From: Haemophilus parainfluenzae
Lineage (GTDB): Bacteria > Pseudomonadota > Gammaproteobacteria > Enterobacterales > Pasteurellaceae
DNA length: 64,000 bases
NCBI RefSeq assembly: GCF_900638025.1
Contig: NZ_LR134481.1
Location: forward strand, 558,001-622,000
Direction: 5' to 3'
Under the pieces are notes generated by a model, which had not been told where the DNA came from, did no database searches, and saw only the letters and a program-made list of their open reading frames with translations. Numbering within the stretch: position 1 is the stretch's first letter; every line of letters begins with the position of its first letter. Position numbers and translations under genes: made by a program. Positions 19,925-29,745 of this stretch are shown one piece after another.

Positions 19925-20560
19925 ATGAAATTATTTAAAATCCTTTTTGCTGCATTAATTGCTTATGTGCCAACAGCATGGTCTGCGGCGGATTACAATA
20001 TTAAATACAGCTCAAATTATTTAATGCCCGCTTATGTGCATTTTAAGGCTGATGGTTCACAATATTCAGTCAATGCGAAAATTAATATTCCGTTGTACAA
20101 CATTGTGTTTACTTCTCGTGGTTCACAAACTTCGAGCCAATTTAAAATGGTGAATTATCAAGATGTACGTAATGGTAAGTCTTATGCTATTTCTAAAATT
20201 TCGCCAACAATAATTGAATACGGTAAAGTGAAAAATGGATTAGAAACCGAGCCGTTAAAATTACCAACTTTTGATTTATTCACCATGGCATTTCAGTTGA
20301 GTTATTACGATAAATTGCCAACCAGCTTCCAAATTACAAATGGTAAAAAACTTTACCCAATGGAAAATGTGAATGTGAAGAAAGTAGAAAAACAGATCCA
20401 ATATAATAAGCAAACTGTGACGGAAATCACTTATTCATTTAAAACAGGTAATAAGGATATTATGGTGAAGAAATTCTCAGGTGAACAATTTCCACGTTAT
20501 ATCAAATACACCAGAGATGGTGATGATTATGAGTTAGAGTTTGATGAGTTTGTTAAATAA
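19925..20560 (+). CDS. DUF3108 family exported protein
   Basis: 211-aa protein with a clear signal peptide (MKLFKILFAALIAYVPTAWS, cleavage after SA). The mature part is beta-rich with repeated short strands, typical of DUF3108 proteins, whose role is unknown and which are probably periplasmic. AAGGAA lies just before the ATG. It stands alone between terminators of dcuB and of itself. I have no evidence for a substrate or partner. Confidence 0.75.
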   Translation: MKLFKILFAALIAYVPTAWSAADYNIKYSSNYLMPAYVHFKADGSQYSVNAKINIPLYNIVFTSRGSQTSSQFKMVNYQDVRNGKSYAISKISPTIIEYGKVKNGLETEPLKLPTFDLFTMAFQLSYYDKLPTSFQITNGKKLYPMENVNVKKVEKQIQYNKQTVTEITYSFKTGNKDIMVKKFSGEQFPRYIKYTRDGDDYELEFDEFVK

Positions 20561-20578
20561 CATCAGATGAGAAAAAGA

Positions 20579-20605
20579 AGCCACGAAAGATTGCGTGGCT
20601 TTTTA
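20579..20605. terminator. Terminator between convergent DUF3108 gene and yfcC
   Basis: AGCCACG/CGTGGCT stem with an 8-base loop, A-rich 5' side and T-rich 3' side, so it may act in both directions. The yfcC stop lies 10 bases beyond. Confidence 0.85.
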
Positions 20606-20614
20606 TTTTATAGC

Positions 20615-22138
20615 TTATTGTGCATACATAAATACTTGAACGAGAAGAAGTATCGATGAGATAACAAACTGACAGCCTACGATCGGCATGACAAATTTCA
20701 ACCATTTGTTGAATGGAATACCAAGCATTTGTAGCGTGACAAGGACTAATCCTGTCGGTGCGAGGAACAACATAATATATTGTCCCCAGTTGTAAGCCGA
20801 TACAACAATGTCTCTCGGGATGCCAACGGTATCAGCCAGCGGAGCCATAATTGGCATGGCGAGTACGGCAAGACCTGAAGATGAAGGTACAACTAACCCT
20901 AAGAAAATGAAGACCAAGAGCTGACCAATAATAAAGACGCCACCATTCATTCCACCGACAAGATGTGTCATATAATCGAGAATCGTGTCTGAAATCATTC
21001 CTTGTTCCAGAATGATATTGACTGCTCGAGCGAGTCCGATAATCAATGCGACGCCGACTAATTCAGAGGCACCATGAGTAAACCCATTTACGACATCTTT
21101 TTCAGGCAATCCGCTGATGAACATAATAATAATGGTTATGGCTAGGAAGGAAGCCGCCATTTGAGGAAACCACCAGCCCCCAAACATAACACCCCATACC
21201 ATGAGAGGAAAGGCGCCACTAAATAGAATCAGAATCAGTTTTCTTCTAAAGGTAAATTCAACGGTTGCATTGGGATCGATATCTTTCATATAGAGATCAT
21301 AGAAGGCTTGGCGATCGTCATACGTATAAGAAAATTCAGGATTGGCACGCAGTTTTTTACAATACCAATACATGTAAGCAATCACACACGCACCACCAAG
21401 AATAAGTCCCAATGTACGAAATCCCATTCCTTCCGTGAATGGAATACCCGCAGCATTTGAGGCAATGACAACGGAGAAGGGATTGATTGTAGAGAATGCC
21501 GTTCCCATTGAGGCGGCGAGGAATATGGCACCAACACAGACAATGGAATCATAGCCTAAGGCTAAAAAGACAGGAACAAGAATTGGGTAGAAGGCTACTG
21601 CTTCTTCCTCAATGCCACAAGCCGTACCGCCTAACAGCATTAACACACAGACAGCAAAGACAACGGAGAATTCATTTCCTTTCGTTTTTTTGGTGAGAGA
21701 CATTAATCCGGCATTGAATGCTCCTGTTTTGTTTATCACACCAATCATTCCACCGAGTATGAAGATAAAAATCATAATATCCGCGACTTCAATGGTGCCA
21801 TCCACCATGGCGTGAATCATATCTGTAATGCCTTTTTCGTGTTGTTCAATGCGTTGATAGGTATCGGGGATAGCAATCGGCTTTTTGATAATGCCGTTGG
21901 TGAAATGAGAAAGTTGAATTTTGATATTGAGTTGATTAAGCGTTTGTTCTGTTGCTGGATAGCTTTGATCGGGAATTCCGTGGGTTTTGACAATAAAATG
22001 ATGTTCGGTGTTGTCGTAGGAAAGTTTAGAGTAGGACCCTGAGGGAATAAGCCAAGTAAGACCAATAGCAATAAGAAGAATAATAAAGAGAATGCTAAAT
22101 GCAGAAGGGAACTTCATCTTTTTCTTTGATGTTTCCAT
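20615..22138 (-). CDS. yfcC: YfcC family carrier (DcuC-like membrane transporter)
   Basis: 507-aa integral membrane protein of the YfcC branch of the C4-dicarboxylate anaerobic carrier superfamily. A large ~80-residue soluble loop follows the first helix, then about 12 helices with GGTACGIEEEAVAFYPILVP and VPSSSGLAVLAMPIMAPLAD, the paired conserved half-repeats. Substrates of the family are unsettled (dicarboxylates, amino acids or peptides have been proposed). It lies in a 6 kb stretch lacking uptake sequences. The start has a weak AGGAG. Confidence 0.82.
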   Translation of the reverse strand: METSKKKMKFPSAFSILFIILLIAIGLTWLIPSGSYSKLSYDNTEHHFIVKTHGIPDQSYPATEQTLNQLNIKIQLSHFTNGIIKKPIAIPDTYQRIEQHEKGITDMIHAMVDGTIEVADIMIFIFILGGMIGVINKTGAFNAGLMSLTKKTKGNEFSVVFAVCVLMLLGGTACGIEEEAVAFYPILVPVFLALGYDSIVCVGAIFLAASMGTAFSTINPFSVVIASNAAGIPFTEGMGFRTLGLILGGACVIAYMYWYCKKLRANPEFSYTYDDRQAFYDLYMKDIDPNATVEFTFRRKLILILFSGAFPLMVWGVMFGGWWFPQMAASFLAITIIIMFISGLPEKDVVNGFTHGASELVGVALIIGLARAVNIILEQGMISDTILDYMTHLVGGMNGGVFIIGQLLVFIFLGLVVPSSSGLAVLAMPIMAPLADTVGIPRDIVVSAYNWGQYIMLFLAPTGLVLVTLQMLGIPFNKWLKFVMPIVGCQFVISSILLLVQVFMYAQ

Positions 22139-22308
22139 TATGGAGAACTCCTAGTGTTCGGATTAGTGGATAAGCCGAGCGCGTATTCTACATAAAAAGA
22201 ACCTCAAAGCAAAGAGTGGTTTTTTATAAAAACAATAATATCAGGGTGAGCAATCGTTTACCTAGGCCAGGCTCGGTTGTAATTAAACCTGGCTTAAGTC
22301 TATTTTAT

Positions 22309-23187
22309 TTAGGAAAATTGAGTAATTTTTTCACTCAAATCATCCAACATTTCATAACGTTTTCGATACATAGAACGTTTTTTGCTGGCGATTTCTTCCA
22401 GTGGTTTGCGGGTGCTTTCAAGCGGTAATTGCCAATATTGACCTTTTAATTGCCCTTGGTTTTCTTGCCAGAATTCATCGTAATTGAATAGAATTTTACT
22501 GCGTGCAGATAAACGGTATTTACCTTGTGAAGTGTGAGGAATACCGATTAATTCATATTGCCATTTTTCAGCTAGTAAGCGGAAAACATTCATCAACATA
22601 AACATTGGACGAACACCGTGTAATTCTTTTGTGGTTTGTTTTACCGCTTCTTGCGCCTCTTCATAAGAAGGGCCTTGAATTGAGGCGATAAGTAATTTAT
22701 TTGGCTTTAAGAAGGTGAAAGAAGCATCATAAATGCTACGCCCATCATTATCTTTTAAGTTAATGGAAAAATAACCTTCAAAAGGATCAATCTGGTTGAT
22801 ATTGAAATAGATACCAAGCTGATCTGTTAATTGTGCCAATAAAAGGGATTTTTCTTGTAGCAATTTTTTACAAAATTCTACGCCCATTTTTTCTTCAAGC
22901 ATTAACAGACTATTGGTAATGGCATTGAGTCGCTCTGTTGCAGAAAAACGTTTGTCACAATAGGTTGCGAGCAATGCATTAAAACGATATGGATTTTGTT
23001 GAAAAAGCGGAATCCAAGTTTGGTTTGTATTTAAGAAATTAACCAATGCATCACATTGTTTTTTAAATAAAAATTTGCGTCCATAATAACGGGCTTTATC
23101 CCTTAATTGTTTTTTTAATGGATGATTACAAGAATCGGGCAGTAATTCTTGAAAGGTCGCGAAAGTAATAGTTTGTTTTGCTGTCAT
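22309..23187 (-). CDS. VirK/YbjX family protein (DUF535)
   Basis: 292-aa DUF535 protein. Recognisable family segments are HPLKKQLRDKARYY near the N-terminus, FSINLKDNDGRSIYDASFTF in the middle and SQGKYRLSARSKILFNYDEFW before the basic C-terminus. There is no signal peptide or membrane helix. Enterobacterial relatives VirK and YbjX are linked to envelope or lipid modification and virulence, but the mechanism is unknown. A GC-rich imperfect hairpin without a T-run lies just beyond its stop (22266-22293). Confidence 0.8.
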   Translation of the reverse strand: MTAKQTITFATFQELLPDSCNHPLKKQLRDKARYYGRKFLFKKQCDALVNFLNTNQTWIPLFQQNPYRFNALLATYCDKRFSATERLNAITNSLLMLEEKMGVEFCKKLLQEKSLLLAQLTDQLGIYFNINQIDPFEGYFSINLKDNDGRSIYDASFTFLKPNKLLIASIQGPSYEEAQEAVKQTTKELHGVRPMFMLMNVFRLLAEKWQYELIGIPHTSQGKYRLSARSKILFNYDEFWQENQGQLKGQYWQLPLESTRKPLEEIASKKRSMYRKRYEMLDDLSEKITQFS

Positions 23188-23356
23188 AATGGGTAAAGTG
23201 CAGTTATTTTTTCAAACGTTTTTATTAGGTAAAATCATGCTGATTTTTAACCGCACTTATTGTACCTGTATTCCATGGTTTTTCCAATTAACCATCAATA
23301 AAGGTGGTTCTTTACTTGCCTATTTTTCGATTTCTCCTTAATATGCCAAATCCTAC

Positions 23357-23384
23357 CTTGAATTTATGCAACTCATCCCCATAT
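23357..23384 (+). promoter_or_regulatory. Sigma-32 heat-shock promoter of lon
   Basis: CTTGAA at 23357-23362, a 14-base spacer, and CCCCATAT at 23377-23384 match the RpoH consensus (CTTGAAA, 11-15 bases, CCCCATNT) almost perfectly. It lies 38 bases before the lon ATG. Confidence 0.88.
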
Positions 23385-23421
23385 TCAATGAAATTATAGA
23401 ATTGATGTAAGAGAGATAACT

Positions 23422-25839
23422 ATGAACGCCAAAAGAACTCAACAACGTACACTTCCTGTATTGCCATTACGGGATGTTGTCGTTTTCCCTTATATGGTGA
23501 TGCCACTTTTTGTTGGGCGCGCAAAATCGATTAGCGCCCTTGATGAAGCCATGAATGAGTGCAAACAATTATTATTGGTGTCACAAAAGCAGGCTGATTT
23601 AGAAGAACCTACCGTTGATGATGTATTCGATGTCGGGACGATTGCCAATATTATTCAATTATTAAAATTGCCAGACGGCACAGTGAAAGTGTTGGTGGAA
23701 GGGCAACAGCGCGCGAAAATCAATCAATTAAATGATGGTGAAGACCATTTTTCTGCGGAAGTCACACCGATTGAAACCACGTTTGGCGATGAAAAAGAAT
23801 TAGATGTGGTGAAGGCAGCCGTTTTAAATGAATTTGAAAGTTATCTGCAACTTAATAAAAAAATCCCTGCAGATGTTTTAGGTGCGCTTCAACGCATTGA
23901 TGATGCTGATCATTTAGCAGATACCATGGCTGCGCATATTCCAGTGACCGTTCGCCATAAACAAAGCGTGTTAGAACTGGCAGATGTGCAAGAGCGTTTA
24001 GAATACTTGCTCGGCATGATGGAATCTGAAGCAGATATTCTTCAAGTTGAAAAACGCATCCGCGGCCGTGTGAAAAAACAAATGGAGAAAAGTCAGCGTA
24101 ACTATTATCTTAGCGAACAAATTAAAGCGATTCGCAAAGAAATGGACGAAGGCGAAAGCGAAGATACTATTGATGAAGTTGAGCAACTTCGTCAAAAGGT
24201 CGAAGCGGCAGGTATGCCAGCAGATGTGCGTGATAAAGTAGAAAGCGAGTTACAAAAACTCAAAATGATGTCAGCAATGTCGGCTGAAGCGACAGTGGTG
24301 CGTAGCTATATTGAATGGATGCTTCAAGTGCCATGGCATAAACGTACCAAAGTGAAGAAAGATATCGCAAAAGCTCAACAGGTTTTAGATGCGGATCACT
24401 ATGGTTTAGAACGAGTGAAAGAACGTATTTTAGAATACCTTGCGGTGCAAGCGCGTTTAAACAAAATCAAAGGACCAATCCTTTGCTTAGTGGGGCCGCC
24501 AGGGGTAGGTAAAACCTCACTGGGTCAATCTATTGCGAATGCAACAGGTCGTAAATATGTACGCATGGCATTAGGTGGGGTACGCGATGAAGCAGAAATC
24601 CGCGGTCACCGTAAAACCTATATTGGTGCATTGCCGGGTAAATTGATTCAAAAAATGGCAAAAGTTGGTGTGAAAAACCCACTCTTCTTGCTTGATGAAA
24701 TTGATAAAATGTCTTCGGATATGCGTGGTGATCCCGCATCAGCCTTGTTAGAAGTGCTTGATCCAGAACAAAATACCACCTTCAACGATCACTATCTTGA
24801 AGTGGACTACGATTTGTCTGATGTGATGTTTGTGGCAACCTCAAATTCCATGAATATTCCAGGTCCATTGTTAGATCGTATGGAAGTGATTCGTCTTTCT
24901 GGTTATACCGAAGATGAAAAACTGAATATTGCGATGCAACATTTGTTACAAAAACAAATTGAACGTAATGGATTGAAAAAAGGCGAATTAACCATCGAAG
25001 AAAACGCGATTTTAGATATTATCCGTTATTACACCCGTGAAGCTGGTGTGCGTGGATTAGAGCGTGAGATTTCTAAAATCTGTCGTAAAGCAGTGAAGAA
25101 TTTATTGGTCAATCCAAAAGTGAAATCGATTACCGTTAATTCAGACAACTTGCATGACTATCTTGGTGTGAAACGTTTTGAATTTGGTAAAGCGGATACC
25201 CAAAACCGTGTGGGCGAAGTAACAGGCCTTGCGTGGACAGAAGTGGGTGGTGACTTACTAACCATTGAAACTGCTTCAGTAGTAGGTAAAGGCAAATTAA
25301 CCTTCACCGGTTCATTAGGCGATGTGATGAAAGAATCTATCCAAGCAGCCATGACCGTAGTCCGTGCACGTGCTGAAAAATTGGGTATCAATTCTGAATT
25401 CCATGAAAAACGTGATATTCACATTCACGTACCAGATGGCGCAACACCGAAAGATGGCCCAAGTGCAGGTATTGCAATGTGTACGGCATTGGTTTCTTGC
25501 TTAACGGGTAACCCAGTGCGTGCCGATGTCGCGATGACTGGTGAAATCAGCCTACGCGGTAAAGTATTACCAATTGGCGGATTGAAAGAAAAATTACTTG
25601 CGGCACATCGTGGTGGCATTAAAACCGTATTGATTCCAAAAGATAACGTGAAAGATTTGGAAGAAATTCCTGGTAACGTAAAAGAAAATCTTGCGATTCA
25701 TGCGGTAGAAACCATTGATGAAGTGTTAGGCTTAGCGTTAGAAAATCCACCAGAAGGCATTGAGTTCGTGAAAGTGGAAACGAAAGCGAAAGCACCACGC
25801 CGTAAAGCTGCGACTAAAACAGCAAGAGCGGTCAATTAA
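23422..25839 (+). CDS. lon: ATP-dependent protease Lon
   Basis: Hexameric AAA+ serine protease that clears misfolded and regulatory proteins. The 805-aa chain has the N-terminal substrate domain, the ATPase with Walker [11 protein letters not shown] at about residue 358 and Walker [10 protein letters not shown], and the C-terminal protease with Ser681 in [11 protein letters not shown] and Lys724 in [10 protein letters not shown]. The C-terminus carries an extra Lys/Ala/Arg-rich tail. Read as a single gene from a sigma-32 promoter and closed by a terminator. Confidence 0.98.
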   Translation: MNAKRTQQRTLPVLPLRDVVVFPYMVMPLFVGRAKSISALDEAMNECKQLLLVSQKQADLEEPTVDDVFDVGTIANIIQLLKLPDGTVKVLVEGQQRAKINQLNDGEDHFSAEVTPIETTFGDEKELDVVKAAVLNEFESYLQLNKKIPADVLGALQRIDDADHLADTMAAHIPVTVRHKQSVLELADVQERLEYLLGMMESEADILQVEKRIRGRVKKQMEKSQRNYYLSEQIKAIRKEMDEGESEDTIDEVEQLRQKVEAAGMPADVRDKVESELQKLKMMSAMSAEATVVRSYIEWMLQVPWHKRTKVKKDIAKAQQVLDADHYGLERVKERILEYLAVQARLNKIKGPILCLVGPPGVGKTSLGQSIANATGRKYVRMALGGVRDEAEIRGHRKTYIGALPGKLIQKMAKVGVKNPLFLLDEIDKMSSDMRGDPASALLEVLDPEQNTTFNDHYLEVDYDLSDVMFVATSNSMNIPGPLLDRMEVIRLSGYTEDEKLNIAMQHLLQKQIERNGLKKGELTIEENAILDIIRYYTREAGVRGLEREISKICRKAVKNLLVNPKVKSITVNSDNLHDYLGVKRFEFGKADTQNRVGEVTGLAWTEVGGDLLTIETASVVGKGKLTFTGSLGDVMKESIQAAMTVVRARAEKLGINSEFHEKRDIHIHVPDGATPKDGPSAGIAMCTALVSCLTGNPVRADVAMTGEISLRGKVLPIGGLKEKLLAAHRGGIKTVLIPKDNVKDLEEIPGNVKENLAIHAVETIDEVLGLALENPPEGIEFVKVETKAKAPRRKAATKTARAVN

Positions 25840-25851
25840 TGACTCATTTTT

Positions 25852-25877
25852 AGGGCTTGTGAAAACAAGCCCTTTTG
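25852..25877 (+). terminator. Terminator after lon
   Basis: AGGGCTTGT/ACAAGCCCT stem with a GAAA loop and a TTTT tail. It lies only 11 bases before the hemW ATG. Confidence 0.85.
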
Positions 25878-25887
25878 ACTTTTAATT

Positions 25888-27036
25888 ATGCAAAAATTTC
25901 CCCCTCTTTCCCTTTATGTGCATATTCCCTGGTGTGTGCAGAAATGCCCTTATTGTGATTTCAATTCGCATGCACAGAAAGGCGCAATTCCTGAACAAGA
26001 ATATGTGCAACATCTGATCGCCGATCTTGAGGCAGACTTAGAGAAATATCAGGCTAGTATTCAAAATCGTCCACTCCATTCAATTTTTATTGGTGGTGGC
26101 ACGCCGAGTTTATTTTCAGCGGAAAGTATCAAGTTGTTATTGGCAGAAATTCAACGTCGTATTCCTTTTTCAGAGAATATTGAAATAACTATGGAAGCTA
26201 ATCCAGGCACAGTGGAGGCGGAGCGTTTTAAAGGCTATGTGGATGCTGGTGTAACACGTATTTCCATGGGCATCCAAAGTTTTAATGACGATAAATTACA
26301 ACGTTTAGGACGTATTCATAATGCGGAGGAAGCTAAAAGTGCGGTCAGTTTAGCGAAAGTTTCTGGGTTAAAAAGTTTCAATCTAGATTTAATGCACGGC
26401 TTGCCAAATCAAGCACTTGAGGAAGCGCTAGATGATTTGCGACAAGCCATTGAGCTTGCTCCACCACACCTTTCTTGGTATCAGCTCACCATTGAACCGA
26501 ATACCATGTTTGCTTATCGCCCGCCTACATTGCCGGATGATGATGAGCTTTGGGATATTTTTGAGCAAGGCCATCAGCTTTTAACCGAAGCGGGTTATCA
26601 ACAATATGAAACATCCGCTTATGCAAAGCCGGGCTTTCAATGTCAGCACAATCTGAATTATTGGCGATTCGGGGATTATTTGGCGATAGGTTGTGGTGCA
26701 CATGGAAAACTGACTTTTCCTGATGGCGATATTTTACGTTTTTCTAAAACGAAGCATCCAAAAGGCTATTTGCGTGGTGAATATCTTTATGAAGAAAAAT
26801 ACGTGGAAAAAAATGACCGCGCTTTTGAGTTCTTTATGAATCGTTTTCGTTTATTGGAAGCCGTGCCAAAACAAGAGTTTGAATATTACACAGGGCTTTC
26901 GCAAAGTGCGGTCAAAAATCAAATTGATTTTGCGATCCAGCAGAATTATATTGTGGAAACACCTGATTATTGGCAGATCACCGAACATGGGAAATTGTTT
27001 TTAAACGAACTATTAGCGCTTTTCTTAGATGAATAA
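25888..27036 (+). CDS. hemW: Heme chaperone HemW (radical SAM)
   Basis: 382-aa HemN-like protein. The radical SAM cluster motif CVQKCPYC holds Cys16, Cys20 and Cys23 (CX3CX2C). GGGTPSLF and the SAM-binding EANPGT follow. It lacks the N-terminal extension of true coproporphyrinogen dehydrogenase HemN and fits HemW, which delivers heme to respiratory enzymes. Formerly annotated as coproporphyrinogen III oxidase. No good ribosome binding site is visible because the lon terminator lies directly upstream. Two uptake sequences lie inside. Confidence 0.92.
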   Translation: MQKFPPLSLYVHIPWCVQKCPYCDFNSHAQKGAIPEQEYVQHLIADLEADLEKYQASIQNRPLHSIFIGGGTPSLFSAESIKLLLAEIQRRIPFSENIEITMEANPGTVEAERFKGYVDAGVTRISMGIQSFNDDKLQRLGRIHNAEEAKSAVSLAKVSGLKSFNLDLMHGLPNQALEEALDDLRQAIELAPPHLSWYQLTIEPNTMFAYRPPTLPDDDELWDIFEQGHQLLTEAGYQQYETSAYAKPGFQCQHNLNYWRFGDYLAIGCGAHGKLTFPDGDILRFSKTKHPKGYLRGEYLYEEKYVEKNDRAFEFFMNRFRLLEAVPKQEFEYYTGLSQSAVKNQIDFAIQQNYIVETPDYWQITEHGKLFLNELLALFLDE

Positions 27037-27099
27037 AATTTTTTCATCATCACGAATAAATTTTTACACTTGTTTATTTAATAGGGTCATATTAAAGTA

Positions 27100-27117
27100 A
27101 AGCAAACGTTTACGTTA
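27100..27117 (+). promoter_or_regulatory. Putative PurR operator upstream of rpiA
   Basis: AAGCAAACGTTTACGTTA closely resembles the PurR box (ACGCAAACGTTTGCGT core, central AAACGTTT intact). It ends 29 bases before the rpiA ATG. Control of ribose-5-phosphate supply by purines would be sensible because it is the PRPP precursor. Binding is inferred. Confidence 0.6.
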
Positions 27118-27145
27118 TTATTCAAAATTTAAAAGGGACAGAGAA

Positions 27146-27805
27146 ATGGATCAACTAGAAATGAAAAAATTAGCGGCACGCGCAGCGTTAAAATATGTTA
27201 AACCCGATACGATTGTTGGTGTAGGAAGTGGCTCAACAGTGAATTGTTTTATTGAAGCTTTAGGTGAATTAAAAGATCAAATTCAAGGTGCGGTAGCCGC
27301 ATCTAAAGCCTCAGAAGAATTATTGCGTAAACAGGGCATTGAAGTGTTTAGTGCTAACGATGTATCCAGTTTAGATATTTATGTAGATGGCGCAGATGAA
27401 ATCAATCCACAAAAAATGATGATCAAAGGCGGCGGTGCGGCATTGACTCGCGAAAAAATTGTGGCCGCTTTAGCGAAAAAATTTATTTGTATCGTGGATT
27501 CCAGTAAACAAGTGGATGTTTTGGGTACGACCTTCCCATTACCAGTAGAAGTCATTCCAATGGCACGTTCACAAGTCGGTCGTAAATTAGTTTCTCTTGG
27601 CGGCGCGCCTGAATATCGTGAAGGTGTAGTAACGGATAACGGTAACGTGATTTTAGATGTACATAACTTCGCCATTTTAAATCCAGTGGAAATGGAAAAA
27701 GAATTGAATAACGTAGCTGGTGTGGTAACAAATGGTATTTTTGCCTTACGCAGTGCGGATATTGTGATTGTTGGTACACCAGAAGGCGCAAAAGTCATCG
27801 ATTAA
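27146..27805 (+). CDS. rpiA: Ribose-5-phosphate isomerase A
   Basis: Interconverts ribose-5-phosphate and ribulose-5-phosphate in the pentose phosphate pathway. The 219-aa protein has [17 protein letters not shown] (phosphate loop), DGADEINPQ (catalytic Asp) and [14 protein letters not shown] (catalytic Lys/Glu). AAAGGGACAG precedes the ATG. serA follows after 19 bases, so the two are probably one transcript under the PurR-like site. Confidence 0.97.
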   Translation: MDQLEMKKLAARAALKYVKPDTIVGVGSGSTVNCFIEALGELKDQIQGAVAASKASEELLRKQGIEVFSANDVSSLDIYVDGADEINPQKMMIKGGGAALTREKIVAALAKKFICIVDSSKQVDVLGTTFPLPVEVIPMARSQVGRKLVSLGGAPEYREGVVTDNGNVILDVHNFAILNPVEMEKELNNVAGVVTNGIFALRSADIVIVGTPEGAKVID

Positions 27806-27824
27806 TAAAAATAAGGAAGCAAAC

Positions 27825-29057
27825 ATGACAAACAAAGTGTCACTCGACAAATCAAAAATTAAATTTGTGCTATTAGAGGGCGTGCACCAAAGTGCATTAG
27901 ATACCTTGCATGCCGCAGGCTACACCAATATCGACTTTTACAAAAAAGCTTTAGATGGTGATGAGCTAAAAGAAGCGATTAAAGATGCGCATTTTATCGG
28001 CTTACGTTCTCGTACTAATTTGACTAAGGAAATGATTGAAGCTGCGCCGAAACTTATTGCCATTGGCTGTTTCTGTATCGGTACCAACCAAGTGGATCTT
28101 GATGCGGCAAAAATGCGCGGGATTCCAGTATTTAATGCCCCGTTCTCCAATACACGTTCTGTGGCTGAATTAGTGTTGGGTGAAATTTTGCTCTTAATGC
28201 GCAATATTCCTCAGGCAAATGCGGATGTGCATCGTGGTTTATGGAATAAATCTGCCGTGGGCTCTCATGAAGTACGTGGTAAAAAACTCGGTATTGTGGG
28301 CTATGGCCATATCGGTTCGCAATTAAGTATTATTGCGGAATCTTTAGGGATGGAGGTGTATTTCTACGATATCGAAAATAAATTACCATTGGGTAATGCT
28401 AAACAATTGCACACACTTGAAGAGTTATTGGGTTTTTGTGATGTGATTTCGCTTCATGTACCTGATTTACCTTCAACCCGAAATTTAATGAGTGCTGAAC
28501 GTATTGCACAGTTAAAACAAGATTCAATTTTGATTAATGCGGCACGTGGTATGGTAGTAGATATTGATGCTTTAGCCGCAGCGCTTGAACAAGGCAAAGT
28601 CCGTGGTGCGGCGGTTGACGTATTCCCTGTTGAACCCGCTTCAATCAATGAAGAGTTTGTTTCACCATTACGTAAATTTGATAATGTGATTTTGACCCCG
28701 CATATCGGTGGTTCAACCGCAGAAGCCCAAGAAAACATTGGTTTTGAAGTTGCGGGTAAATTTGTGAAATATTCTGATAATGGTTCAACTCTTTCTTCCG
28801 TGAATTTCCCAGAAGTATCTTTACCTGAACACCTTGGCACAAAACGTTTACTTCATATTCACGAAAACCGTCCGGGTGTATTAAACAAATTGAACCAAAT
28901 TTTTGTTGAAGCTAATCTCAATATTGCGGCGCAATTTTTACAAACCGATCCAAAAATTGGTTATGTCGTCGTTGATATCGAAACAGATGATGCGTCTCCG
29001 TTATTAGCTAAACTTCGTGAGATTGAAGGCACAATTAAAGCACGAGTATTGTTTTAA
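27825..29057 (+). CDS. serA: D-3-phosphoglycerate dehydrogenase
   Basis: First enzyme of serine synthesis, oxidising 3-phosphoglycerate with NAD+. The start at 27825 follows AAGGAAGC and gives 410 aa, the E. coli length; the frame is open further upstream inside rpiA. Visible parts are the substrate domain with RSRTNL, the Rossmann motif GYGHIGSQLS, catalytic Arg/Glu/His (NAARG, DVFPVEP, PHIGGST) and a C-terminal ACT domain (HENRPGVLNKLNQIF) that senses serine in relatives. Confidence 0.97.
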   Translation: MTNKVSLDKSKIKFVLLEGVHQSALDTLHAAGYTNIDFYKKALDGDELKEAIKDAHFIGLRSRTNLTKEMIEAAPKLIAIGCFCIGTNQVDLDAAKMRGIPVFNAPFSNTRSVAELVLGEILLLMRNIPQANADVHRGLWNKSAVGSHEVRGKKLGIVGYGHIGSQLSIIAESLGMEVYFYDIENKLPLGNAKQLHTLEELLGFCDVISLHVPDLPSTRNLMSAERIAQLKQDSILINAARGMVVDIDALAAALEQGKVRGAAVDVFPVEPASINEEFVSPLRKFDNVILTPHIGGSTAEAQENIGFEVAGKFVKYSDNGSTLSSVNFPEVSLPEHLGTKRLLHIHENRPGVLNKLNQIFVEANLNIAAQFLQTDPKIGYVVVDIETDDASPLLAKLREIEGTIKARVLF

Positions 29058-29106
29058 TGTGAAAAATTAAGCGAAAACTGACCGCACTTTGTGTGGGATA
29101 GAACGC

Positions 29107-29145
29107 AAAATGGGCAAAGTAGGTTATCTTACTTTGCCCATTTTT
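29107..29145. terminator. Bidirectional terminator between serA and hybE
   Basis: Stem AAATGGGCAAAGTA/TACTTTGCCCATTT with an 8-base loop, A-rich before and T-rich after. A close relative of this hairpin is found at 35546-35577 on the other side of the hyb operon. Confidence 0.9.
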
Positions 29146-29166
29146 ATTAACTGTTTGCGACTTACA

Positions 29167-29676
29167 TTATTTCATCATAGCATTAAATAGATTGCGGCGA
29201 TCAGAATTAAATGTCGGCTGTGCGGTTGGGATGGATAAAACCATACGCAAACAATCTTGCGTAAGTTGAACCGCCTGTTCATTAGTCAGATTCGGGTCGA
29301 GTGGTGAATGTAAGGAACAGCTTAAATATTGCGGTACATTTTCAAGACTACTAACGGTGAAGGTTAGCGCTTTGTACGGCAGTTGAACAGTGAGTTTATC
29401 ACCTAATTCACGCGGTTCCCATTGTTGTTGAGGACCTGGCAGAATCACCACACTCATCAGCCACGGGGTTAATACTGTACCAATCCATTGGTCTTCAAAT
29501 AAAACAAATTTAGGGCAAAAACATTCAATGCCTTTGTGATAGAAAGGGAGATCTTGCATTTCAGGCACAATGTTTTTCATTTCGGTAAGGAAAATATCTG
29601 TTGGGTTTTCTTCAAAGCCAGTGACAGAGGTTAAAAGTGCGGTAGAGTTTTCAGGTGTTTTTTCGTGTCGATACAT
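29167..29676 (-). CDS. hybE: Hydrogenase-2 assembly chaperone HybE
   Basis: 169-aa member of the HybE/HupJ family, which assists maturation and Tat export of the hydrogenase-2 precursor. Recognisable segments are PTDIFLTEMKNIVPEMQDLPFYH-like N-terminal sequence, WIGTVLTPWLMSVVILPG and the C-terminal LPYKALTFTVSS region. It is last in hybOABCDE, 69 bases after hybD. An uptake sequence lies near its 5' end. Confidence 0.88.
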   Translation of the reverse strand: MYRHEKTPENSTALLTSVTGFEENPTDIFLTEMKNIVPEMQDLPFYHKGIECFCPKFVLFEDQWIGTVLTPWLMSVVILPGPQQQWEPRELGDKLTVQLPYKALTFTVSSLENVPQYLSCSLHSPLDPNLTNEQAVQLTQDCLRMVLSIPTAQPTFNSDRRNLFNAMMK

Positions 29677-29745
29677 GGTTTATTTTTCAATATTAATAAG
29701 ATTAAAGCATAGCAGGTGAAATCTTAAAGAAAGTCCCCCTCTTTT

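Noticed and set aside
22266-22293. GCCAGG/CCTGGC inverted repeat after the DUF535 gene
   Set aside because: Imperfect stem with a four-base bulge and no T-run in either direction, so I do not call it a terminator; I see no second copy to call it a repeat family.
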